Positions 1 to 7,000 of a stretch of DNA of 64,000 bases are shown one piece after another (the first letter of the stretch is position 1; every line of letters begins with the position of its first letter). The translations under genes were made by a program, and so were the position numbers. This DNA is from Actinobacillus porcitonsillarum (lineage in GTDB: Bacteria > Pseudomonadota > Gammaproteobacteria > Enterobacterales > Pasteurellaceae): assembly GCF_003101015.1 (NCBI RefSeq), contig NZ_CP029206.1, positions 558,001-622,000 on the forward strand, written 5' to 3'. The notes under the pieces were generated by a model. That model saw nothing but the letters and a program-made list of their open reading frames with translations, was not told the DNA's origin and searched no databases.

Positions 1-47
1 TAGTGCGTTTTTTCATAAAGTAAAGCAAAACAGCAAGAAATAAAATC

Positions 48-105
48 ACAAGCGGTAATTTTTTCGAGCGAGATCGCAAAATCTTTTGCAAAACCGACCG
101 CACTT
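48..105. repeat. uptake-signal dyad (ACAAGCGGT ... ACCGCACTT)
   Basis: An Apl-type uptake signal ACAAGCGGT at 48-56 faces the complement of a Hin-type signal, ACCGCACTT, at 97-105. Between them lies the pairing block GCAAAATCTTTTGC. Such facing signals can fold into a hairpin and may act as a transcription terminator. Nothing else was recognised in positions 1-129. Confidence 0.7.
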
Positions 106-129
106 TTCCCCCCTTGCATTTAGTCCCAC

Positions 130-159
130 TTTTGACTAGAATTTCATTTTTAGTCAAAA
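130..159 (+). promoter_or_regulatory. candidate MarR operator upstream of the MFS gene
   Basis: A perfect 9-bp inverted repeat, TTTTGACTA (130-138) and TAGTCAAAA (151-159), ends 12 bases before the MFS start codon. The MFS gene is followed by an overlapping MarR-family gene, so autoregulation by that MarR through this dyad is inferred. No binding data are visible. Confidence 0.55.
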
Positions 160-171
160 ACAGGACAATCT

Positions 172-1605
172 ATGACATCAAAAACGGAAAGCTATTTTTC
201 GGAAAATCCTGAATTTCCGAGTAAATTGATTGTAGCGACCTTATTTATCGGGGCTTTTTTTGGGTATTTGAACGACACTTTATTAAACGTGGCGTTGCCG
301 ACTTTGATGACCGAATTTCAGGTAGAGAAAACTACGGTGCAATGGTTGGTAACAGGCTTTTTATTGGTAATGGGGGCGTTTACGCCGATCAGTGCCAGTT
401 TGATTGAGTGGTTTGAAACACGCAAATTGGTGCTGGCAACGCAGTTTACCTTTATTGTCGGGTCGGCGATTTGTACCTTTGCAACGCAATTTGAAATGCT
501 ACTTGTGGGGCGTATGGTGCAGGCGATTTCGGCGGCGTTGTTTGTGCCGTTGTTGTTCAATGCGATTTTGGCAATTTATCCGCCACATCAGCGTGGTATG
601 GCGATGGGAATTGTCACGATGATGTTTACCGTTGCGCCGGCGATGGGTCCAACGATTTCGGGTGTGATTATCGACTATTTCAACTGGCGATATTTATTCG
701 GGCTGACCGTGCCGTTTATGCTGTTGGCGATGTTGATTACCAGCAAATTTTTGACTGTGCGTTTAAATGAAATCACTCGCCCCAAAATCGATCTGCTCTC
801 GGCATTTTTATCTATCACTGGTTTGAGCGGTTTGGTTTACGCCAGCAGCAACTTTGCAGCGTTGTCGTTAAGTGCGTTCTTCGCTTTGATGGCAATGTCG
901 TTAGCGTTGATTGTTTGGTTTAGCAAACGCCAATTTGCACTCGCCACGCCACTGCTCAATTTGCGTGCCTTTCATCACGCTCAATTTCGCTATGCGGTCA
1001 TCATTTTAGTTTGTGCTTATTTCCTATTTATGGGCTTAGAGGTGATGATGCCGATGTACACGCAACAGGTGTTAATGCTCTCGGCAACCGCAATGGGGCT
1101 GATTTTAATGCCCGCCAGCATTTCGCAAGCCATCGCCGCCCCGATATTTGGCGGTCTGTTAGATAAAAAAGGCGGAAGATGGGTGCTACTGCCTGCCACA
1201 ATGTTGCTTGTCGGCGCATTGATTTTGATGTGGTTTTGGCTAGACCTTACCACTTCAACGCTGTTACTCAGCGCATTATTTGCTCTAATGGCATTGTCCG
1301 TTTCCGCTTGTATCACGGGCGAAACCCACGGTTTAAACGCCTTAACAAAAGAACTCAACCCACACGGCACGGCAATTTTAACCACCGTTAGCCCAATCGC
1401 CGCCGCACTCGGCACCAGCTTTTTTGTGGGAATGATCAATGTTGGCGAACATTTATCCAACGAACTTTCAAGCCAACAAGCCACCTTAAACGGCGTGCAT
1501 TTATCAATGGCGAGTGCCTTAATTATTGCCGTGATCGCACTCTGGTTTGCCTTCAAAATCAAACCGCACTTATCAAAAGGAGAATTAAATGCATCTAATG
1601 GATAA
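172..1605 (+). CDS. MFS multidrug exporter, DHA2 (EmrB/QacA-like) family
   Basis: An inner-membrane proton antiporter that probably exports drugs or toxic organics. The 477-residue product is made of hydrophobic segments. It has the LND(T) element near residues 33-36 of TM1, an arginine at 114 in the GRMVQ segment of TM4, and an antiporter motif C (APAMGPTISG) at about 155-164, which places it in the drug:H+ antiporter group. The ATG is preceded by AGGACA. The stop overlaps the next gene, a MarR regulator, so the two form an operon behind the dyad at 130-159. Substrate is unknown. No EmrA-like adaptor lies next to it. Confidence 0.85.
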   Translation: MTSKTESYFSENPEFPSKLIVATLFIGAFFGYLNDTLLNVALPTLMTEFQVEKTTVQWLVTGFLLVMGAFTPISASLIEWFETRKLVLATQFTFIVGSAICTFATQFEMLLVGRMVQAISAALFVPLLFNAILAIYPPHQRGMAMGIVTMMFTVAPAMGPTISGVIIDYFNWRYLFGLTVPFMLLAMLITSKFLTVRLNEITRPKIDLLSAFLSITGLSGLVYASSNFAALSLSAFFALMAMSLALIVWFSKRQFALATPLLNLRAFHHAQFRYAVIILVCAYFLFMGLEVMMPMYTQQVLMLSATAMGLILMPASISQAIAAPIFGGLLDKKGGRWVLLPATMLLVGALILMWFWLDLTTSTLLLSALFALMALSVSACITGETHGLNALTKELNPHGTAILTTVSPIAAALGTSFFVGMINVGEHLSNELSSQQATLNGVHLSMASALIIAVIALWFAFKIKPHLSKGELNASNG

Positions 1606-2020
1606 ACTGGGGCAGTCGATTGTGCATATCAATCGCCTCTACGAGCAATGGGCAAAGCAACAAGGCATTAGCAACAGCAATTTGCTGTGGGTTTATCACA
1701 GCTTAATTCATCATCAAAACCGCACCCAGCAAGAGATTTGCGATGAATTTGATATTGCCAAACAAACCCTATCGCCACTGTGTAAAGAGCTAGTGGCGCA
1801 AGGTATTCTAGAAATTTCTCCTATCTGCACCGATAAGCGTGAAAAACGCTGGCAACTCACAGGAAAAGGCCGCTTAGCCGCCACGCCTATTATCGAACGC
1901 CTGCGCCAATTTGAACAACAAGCCTTCGACACCCTCGGCGAACAAGAAAGCGAAAAACTGCTTGCTTTAACACAGCAGTTTGGGGAGATATTGGAAAGGC
2001 AGTTGCAGGGGAAAAGTTAG
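1589..2020 (+). CDS. MarR-family transcriptional regulator
   Basis: A 143-residue winged-helix regulator. It overlaps the end of the MFS gene by 17 bases, with a strong AAGGAG ribosome site inside that gene. The helix-turn-helix lies at about residues 45-80 (TQQEICDEFDIAKQT), followed by the DKREK wing typical of the family. It is clearly related to the second MarR protein at 27359-27802: both carry QEICDE/QKQICDE and VDKREK/TDKREK. It most likely represses its own operon through the inverted repeat at 130-159. The ligand cannot be told from sequence. Confidence 0.88.
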   Translation: MHLMDKLGQSIVHINRLYEQWAKQQGISNSNLLWVYHSLIHHQNRTQQEICDEFDIAKQTLSPLCKELVAQGILEISPICTDKREKRWQLTGKGRLAATPIIERLRQFEQQAFDTLGEQESEKLLALTQQFGEILERQLQGKS

Positions 2021-2041
2021 AAAGAAAGGCTAGAAAATGGA

Positions 2042-2103
2042 AAGCGGTGGGAATTGAAAAAATTTGCAAATTGTAAAATCTTCTTAAAATCTGACCGCTC
2101 TTT
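2042..2103. terminator. uptake-signal-like dyad, probable terminator
   Basis: AAGCGGTGGGAATT and AATCTGACCGCTCTT face each other across a block containing TTTGCAAA and are followed by a T-rich run. It sits just after the marR stop and probably ends the MFS-marR transcript. The half-sites are degenerate uptake signals. Confidence 0.5.
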
Positions 2104-2242
2104 ACTTTTATTATCTCGACTTATTCGTCACTTAAACACTTTAAGTTGTAATAACCATGGTGCAAAATATTATTTGACTCGCATACTCTCTCGTTTATAA
2201 TTTCAACACAAATCTTGTTGTAATCGCAATGGAGTAGAATAA

Positions 2243-2818
2243 ATGCAAGCATTAGGGGATGTTGCAAATATCCAAACAGGTTTTTTATTTCGAGCAAAAG
2301 TGCCTGAAGATGCGAACGGCAATGTGGTTGTAGTGCAAATGAAAGATTGTTCATTTTTTGATGGCATAACTTGGGATAACTGTGTTCGTACAAAGCTGGA
2401 TAAAGTGAAAGAAAGTGATTGGCTTAAAAAGGGAGATATTTTGCTTGCCACAAGAGGCAACAATTATCAGCCGATTTTTGTTGAGTTTTCCCGGCAAAAT
2501 TTACCAGCGGTTGCGTCACCCCATTTTTTTGTTATTCGTCCTAAAAATGCGGAAATCTTACCTGAATATCTGCAATGGTGGCTGAATTTGAAACAAAGCC
2601 AAAAGTATCTTATTCAAAATCTTGAAGGCTCGATTACCAAAAGTTTACGTCTTCCTGCCTTGGCAGAATTGTCGATAAAAATACCCTCTTTAGCAAAACA
2701 AAACGTTATCGTACAAATGGTAAAAACACTCGCTCAGGAGCGAAAAACCTTGCAAAAACTCATTGAAAATAATGAGAAGTTGATGAATGCCTTAGCCCAA
2801 GAGTTAATTTCACCGTAG
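2243..2818 (+). CDS. HsdS-like protein, half-size with a single target-recognition domain
   Basis: The product (191 residues) matches one half of a type I restriction specificity subunit. It has one target-recognition domain, opening ALGDVANIQTG and reaching about residue 150, then a single helical arm (KTLAQERKTLQKLIENNEKLMNAL). A normal HsdS has two of each, like the 388-residue protein at 5806-6972. It sits 10 bases before the shortened dinD gene and about 380 bases before hsdM, all on one strand. It could work as a dimer, swap recognition domains with the full HsdS, or be a remnant. GGAG lies about ten bases upstream of the ATG. Confidence 0.75.
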   Translation: MQALGDVANIQTGFLFRAKVPEDANGNVVVVQMKDCSFFDGITWDNCVRTKLDKVKESDWLKKGDILLATRGNNYQPIFVEFSRQNLPAVASPHFFVIRPKNAEILPEYLQWWLNLKQSQKYLIQNLEGSITKSLRLPALAELSIKIPSLAKQNVIVQMVKTLAQERKTLQKLIENNEKLMNALAQELISP

Positions 2819-2828
2819 GAGAAGAGCA

Positions 2829-3197
2829 ATGAACGAATTAACCCAAACCTTTGAAAGTATTTTCCAAAATCACGGCTACAAAGGGCTTTATGGTGGATTA
2901 GATAATAAAGCTATTCACGCTCGCAAAGGGTTACAGAAAAATGAAAAAATTTTAGATCATATGGGTTCAACGGAGCTTGCCGCTAACCTATTCCGAGCCA
3001 CGCAAACGGAAGAAAAACTACGTAGAGATAATATTCAGACGAAACAGGAAGCCAACCAAACCCATTTTGATGTAGGTAAAAAAGTTCGTCAAACTATTCA
3101 AGAACTTGGTGGTACAATGCCCGAAGATTTACCGACACCAGACAAAAGCATTAAAACCCTTGAAAATCATCAGAAAAAACTCACAAATAAGGAATAA
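2829..3197 (+). CDS. dinD: DinD-like protein, shortened
   Basis: The last 110 or so residues (NHGYKGLYGG, LDHMGSTELAANLFRATQ, KVRQTIQELGGTMPE) match, from memory, the C-terminal part of the DNA-damage-inducible protein DinD, about 275 residues in Escherichia coli. Here the protein is only 122 residues. Its first nine residues (MNELTQTFE) resemble the DinD start and run straight into the C-terminal domain, so an in-frame internal deletion of the BRO-N-like domain is likely. DinD inhibits RecA filaments in E. coli, and dinD genes often travel in type I restriction loci. It lies 4 bases before hsdM. Function of the short form is unknown. Confidence 0.75.
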   Translation: MNELTQTFESIFQNHGYKGLYGGLDNKAIHARKGLQKNEKILDHMGSTELAANLFRATQTEEKLRRDNIQTKQEANQTHFDVGKKVRQTIQELGGTMPEDLPTPDKSIKTLENHQKKLTNKE

Positions 3198-3200
3198 CCG

Positions 3201-4712
3201 ATGTCCATTAACCAAGACGATATTAATAAAGCCCTGTGGTCTGCTTGCGATACCTTTCGTGGCACGATAAGCCCGGATACCTATAAAGATTTCATTTTAA
3301 CGATGCTGTTTTTGAAATACATTTCAGACGTATGGCAAGACCATTATCAACAATATCAAGCGGAATACGGCGATGTGCCGGAATTGATTGAAGAAATGAT
3401 GAAACAAGAGCGATTTGTATTGCCACCGCACGCTAATTTTTACCGCTTGTATGAGCAGCGGTTTGAAGCAGGTAATGGTGAACGTATCGATCAGGCGTTG
3501 CACGCCATTGAAGAAGCCAACGGCACAAAACTCAAAGATGCAGGCAAGAGCGTTTTCCAAGATATTTCCTTTAACACTGATAAACTAGGCGAAGAAAAGC
3601 AGAAAAACACCATTTTGCGTGAGCTGTTGGAAGATTTCGCTAAACCTGAATTAGATTTAAAACCAAGCAAAGTCGGTACGCTGGATATTATTGGCAATGC
3701 TTACGAATATTTAATTAAAAACTTTGCTGCAAGCGGTGGGCAAAAGGCGGGTGAATTTTATACGCCGCCTGAAGTATCGGATTTAATTGCCGAACTGCTC
3801 GATCCACAAATGGGCGACAGCATTTGCGATCCTGCTTGTGGTTCCGGCTCGCTGTTGATGAAGTGCGGTCAGAAAGTGGTGAAAAATCATCAAAGTAAAA
3901 ATTATGCCTTATACGGACAAGAAGCGATTGGCTCAACGTGGTCGTTGGCAAAAATGAATATGTTTTTGCACAGTGAAGATAACCATCGCATTGAATGGGG
4001 CGATACTATTCGCAATCCAAAATTATTGGATAGCAATGGCGAATTGATTACCTTTGATATCGTTACCGCTAATCCACCGTTTTCATTAGATAAATGGGGT
4101 TATGACGAGGTCAGCCAAGATCGTTTTCAACGTTTTGAGCGTGGTTTACCGCCAAAAACAAAAGGGGATTACGCGTTTATCTCACATATGATTAAAACGC
4201 TCAAAGAGAAAACGGGCAGAATGGGCGTGGTTGTGCCGCACGGCGTGCTGTTCCGTGGGGCTGCCGAGAGTAAAATTCGTCAAAAATTGATTGATGAAAA
4301 CCTACTAGATGCCGTGATCGGCTTGCCTGAAAAATTGTTCTATGGCACGGGTATTCCTGCGGCAATTCTGATTTTCCGTAAAAACAAAACGGACGACAGC
4401 GTGCTATTTATTGACGCCAGCAACGAGTTTAAGCTAGGTAAAAATCAAAATACACTTACTGCCGAAAATATCGAAAAAATCGTCCGCACTTACCGCACAC
4501 GACAAGCGGTGGAAAAATATGCCTTTGTTGCAACTCTCGCCGATATTCAACAAAACGATTACAACCTGAATATCCCACGCTATGTGGATACCTTTGAAGA
4601 GGAACAGCTGATCGACTTGCAGCAAGTCCGTACCGAAAGAATGCAGTTAAAACAGCAGTTGGCGGAGTTGGAAACCAAAATGGAAGGTTATTTGAGGGAG
4701 TTGGGGTATTGA
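3201..4712 (+). CDS. hsdM: type I restriction-modification DNA methyltransferase subunit HsdM
   Basis: The N6-adenine methyltransferase subunit of a type I system works with HsdS and HsdR in the cytoplasm. The 503-residue product has an N-terminal HsdM helical domain (about 1-150), then the SAM-binding motif I DPACGSGS at 210-217 and the catalytic motif IV NPPF at 291-294. The element FYTPPEVSDL just before motif I is typical of the family. All key residues are present and the length is normal, so it should be active. It starts 4 bases after the dinD-like gene. The full specificity subunit is about 1.1 kb downstream, behind a DUF3800 gene. Confidence 0.95.
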   Translation: MSINQDDINKALWSACDTFRGTISPDTYKDFILTMLFLKYISDVWQDHYQQYQAEYGDVPELIEEMMKQERFVLPPHANFYRLYEQRFEAGNGERIDQALHAIEEANGTKLKDAGKSVFQDISFNTDKLGEEKQKNTILRELLEDFAKPELDLKPSKVGTLDIIGNAYEYLIKNFAASGGQKAGEFYTPPEVSDLIAELLDPQMGDSICDPACGSGSLLMKCGQKVVKNHQSKNYALYGQEAIGSTWSLAKMNMFLHSEDNHRIEWGDTIRNPKLLDSNGELITFDIVTANPPFSLDKWGYDEVSQDRFQRFERGLPPKTKGDYAFISHMIKTLKEKTGRMGVVVPHGVLFRGAAESKIRQKLIDENLLDAVIGLPEKLFYGTGIPAAILIFRKNKTDDSVLFIDASNEFKLGKNQNTLTAENIEKIVRTYRTRQAVEKYAFVATLADIQQNDYNLNIPRYVDTFEEEQLIDLQQVRTERMQLKQQLAELETKMEGYLRELGY

Positions 4713-4721
4713 TGGCGAGCT

Positions 4722-4796
4722 TGTAGGGGCGAGCCGACGTGTTCGCCCGAATATCACGAAATGTTAAATGGGCGGACACATCGGTCCGCCCCTACA
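4722..4796. repeat. REP-like long inverted repeat
   Basis: Two 27-base arms, 4722-4748 (TGTAGGGGCGAGCC...) and 4770-4796 (...GGTCCGCCCCTACA), are about 85% complementary and enclose a 21-base spacer. The GC-rich palindrome stands out from the A+T-rich surroundings and lies just after hsdM. It resembles extragenic palindromic or MITE-type repeats. It could also stop transcription or stabilise the hsdM message. An uptake signal ACAAGCGGT abuts its right end at 4796-4804. Confidence 0.75.
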
Positions 4797-4841
4797 CAAG
4801 CGGTTAGATTTTAAGAAAATTTTACCAAATTAGGTGGGTAA

Positions 4842-5597
4842 ATGAGCAAACAATTTAGTGATTTTATTGTTTACGTTGATGAAAGTGGAGATCATAGCCT
4901 GACATCAATAGATAAAAATTATCCTGTCTTTGTACTGGCTTTTTGTATATTTTACAAACAACACTACCGAGAAGTTATCGTCCCTAAAGTACAGCAATTG
5001 AAGTTTGATTATTTTGGGCACGATCTTGTCGTACTGCACGAAAATGAAATCCTAAAAGAAAAAGGTGATTTTAACATTTTTCGTTCTCAACAAGAGAAAC
5101 TCGACTTTCTAGCACGGTTATCCGACATAATGCAAAAAAGCAATTTTGTCTTAGCCAGCTGTGTGATTGAAAAACATAAATTACAATCGAAAGACCGAGA
5201 ATTACATCCATATCATTTTGCATTAAAGCATTGTTTAGAAACTCTCTTTGAGTTTGTTCAGGAGAAAAATCAGACAGAGAGAATAACGATTGTTGCAGTG
5301 GAAAGCCGTGGAAAAAAAGAAGATGCGGAGCTTGAGCTTGAATTTTTGCGAATTTGTAATGGCGAAAATCGATTTAAACAATCGCTCCCTTTCAAGGTAA
5401 AAATTGTATCTAAAATGATAAATTCAACAGGGTTGCAGCTAGCTGATTTGGTTGCTAGACCGATTGGTCGCTATATACTAGATCCAACACAACCAAATCA
5501 AGCAATTGAAATACTTAAAAATAAGTTTTATTGTGAAGGTGGTAGGAGTTGTGTTGGTCAAGGCTTTGATCAAAAAGGGTTAAAACATTTTCCATAG
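4842..5597 (+). CDS. DUF3800 domain protein
   Basis: A 251-residue protein of the DUF3800 family, often found in defence and mobile regions. The family hallmark YVDESGDH is at residues 11-18, and the later acidic and LADLVA elements (GLQLADLVARPIG, near 198-210) fit an RNase H-like fold, as proposed for the family. Its cellular role is unknown. It sits between hsdM and hsdS on the same strand. After the TAG stop there is a second stop two codons on, then 25 further open codons in the same frame, possibly a worn-off tail. The 208 bases up to hsdS hold no other gene. Confidence 0.8.
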   Translation: MSKQFSDFIVYVDESGDHSLTSIDKNYPVFVLAFCIFYKQHYREVIVPKVQQLKFDYFGHDLVVLHENEILKEKGDFNIFRSQQEKLDFLARLSDIMQKSNFVLASCVIEKHKLQSKDRELHPYHFALKHCLETLFEFVQEKNQTERITIVAVESRGKKEDAELELEFLRICNGENRFKQSLPFKVKIVSKMINSTGLQLADLVARPIGRYILDPTQPNQAIEILKNKFYCEGGRSCVGQGFDQKGLKHFP

Positions 5598-5805
5598 CCC
5601 TAAAAAGCGAAAAGCCTTGATGAAACCCACCAAGACTGTAACGCCGACCAAGCACCCTCGATCCATTTAGGGGTATTTTAAATGAAATGCGAGCCTTGTG
5701 TAAACAAAATTTACAGGGAATTAGGAAATAGTATATAGATGCTATTTCAAATTGATATATACAGCGGTTAAATTTTAAGAAAATTTTGCAAATTGGGAAA
5801 AGTGA

Positions 5806-6972
5806 ATGAAGAAGTTGAAAGATGGGTGGGAAATAAAAACATTAGGTGAAATTGCAACAATTTCATCAGGCGGAACACCGAGCAGAAAAAATGAAAGTTA
5901 TTGGAATGGGAGTATTCCTTGGGTAACTACAGCAGAAGTTAAATTTAATACGATTGTAGATACCGCTGAAAAAATTACTGATTTAGGGCTTTCTAATTCA
6001 TCTGCTAAACTATTCCCGATAGGCACTATTTTAATGGCAATGTATGGTCAAGGTAAAACAAGAGGTCAAGTTGCAAAATTGGGAATAAAAGCAACCACTA
6101 ATCAGGCTTGTGCTGCAATAATATTGAAAGAGAATTATCACGTTGAATTTTATTATCAATATTTGATGAGTAAATATGATGATATTCGAGAGATGTCAAA
6201 TAGTGGAGGACAAGAAAATTTAAGTGCGAGTATTGTAAAATCTATCGCAATACCTGTTCCCCCACTAGAAGAACAAATCCAAATCGCCGAAACCCTTTCA
6301 ACATGGGATAAGGCTATTCAAACTACGGAAAAACTGCTTGAAAATAGCAGACGGCAGAAAAAGGCGTTAATGCAGAAGTTGTTGGGAAAAGGAGAGCAAA
6401 TTTTTCGATTAGAAGATTTGGGTAGTACATTCACTGGGTTGTCGGGAAAATCAAAAGTTGATTTTGGTAAAGGAAAACCATATATCCCCTATATGAATAT
6501 TTTTACAAATTCACATATTGATATTCAACATTTAGAGCTAGTTGAGATTGGAAAAGATGAAACACAGAATAAAGTCAGGTATGGAGATATTTTCTTTACT
6601 ACTTCATCTGAAACGCCTGATGAGGTTGGTATGAGTTCTGTGTTATTAAATGAAGTTGATGAACTATACTTAAATTCGTTTTGCTTTGGGTTTAGATTAA
6701 ATAATTTTGAAAATTTATTACCTGAATATGCTCAATACTTATTTAGATGTGATGAGATAAGAAAGGCTATATCCTTATTGGGTCAAGGAGCAACTAGATA
6801 TAATTTATCAAAAACACAGTTAATGAAATTAACTATTAAATTACCAAGCCTTGAAGAACAAAGAGAAATCGCCGAAATTCTTTCAACAGCAGATCAAGAG
6901 ATCGAAACATTACAGCGTAAATTGGAGTGTTTGAAGTTGGAGAAAGGGGCGTTGATGCAGAGATTTTTGTAA
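5806..6972 (+). CDS. hsdS: type I restriction specificity subunit HsdS
   Basis: The DNA-recognition subunit that guides HsdM and HsdR. The 388 residues show the normal two-fold layout: recognition domain 1 (about 1-160, from WEIKTLGEIATISSGGTP), helical conserved region (PPLEEQIQIAETLSTWDKAI... to about 205), recognition domain 2, and a second conserved region at the C-terminus (LPSLEEQREIAEILSTADQEI). The repeated LEEQ(I/R)xIAE(T/I)LST motifs fit this. No inverted repeats for domain shuffling were noticed nearby, although the half-size HsdS at 2243 is a possible partner for recombination. The recognised sequence cannot be predicted. Confidence 0.93.
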   Translation: MKKLKDGWEIKTLGEIATISSGGTPSRKNESYWNGSIPWVTTAEVKFNTIVDTAEKITDLGLSNSSAKLFPIGTILMAMYGQGKTRGQVAKLGIKATTNQACAAIILKENYHVEFYYQYLMSKYDDIREMSNSGGQENLSASIVKSIAIPVPPLEEQIQIAETLSTWDKAIQTTEKLLENSRRQKKALMQKLLGKGEQIFRLEDLGSTFTGLSGKSKVDFGKGKPYIPYMNIFTNSHIDIQHLELVEIGKDETQNKVRYGDIFFTTSSETPDEVGMSSVLLNEVDELYLNSFCFGFRLNNFENLLPEYAQYLFRCDEIRKAISLLGQGATRYNLSKTQLMKLTIKLPSLEEQREIAEILSTADQEIETLQRKLECLKLEKGALMQRFL

Positions 6973-7000
6973 ATAAGTAAAAAGAGTAAGGAGTGTTGAT

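Noticed and set aside
1017..1562. 181-codon minus-strand frame inside the MFS gene
   Set aside because: Shadow of the membrane-protein coding strand; no known family features.
5598..5805. Possible small RNA or tRNA between DUF3800 and hsdS
   Set aside because: No cloverleaf, CCA-adjacent acceptor stem or strong terminator could be built; the region holds an open tail in the DUF3800 frame and a half uptake signal.
5806..6972. Inverted repeats for hsdS domain shuffling
   Set aside because: No matching inverted copies were seen between this gene and the half-size HsdS at 2243; both are in the same orientation.
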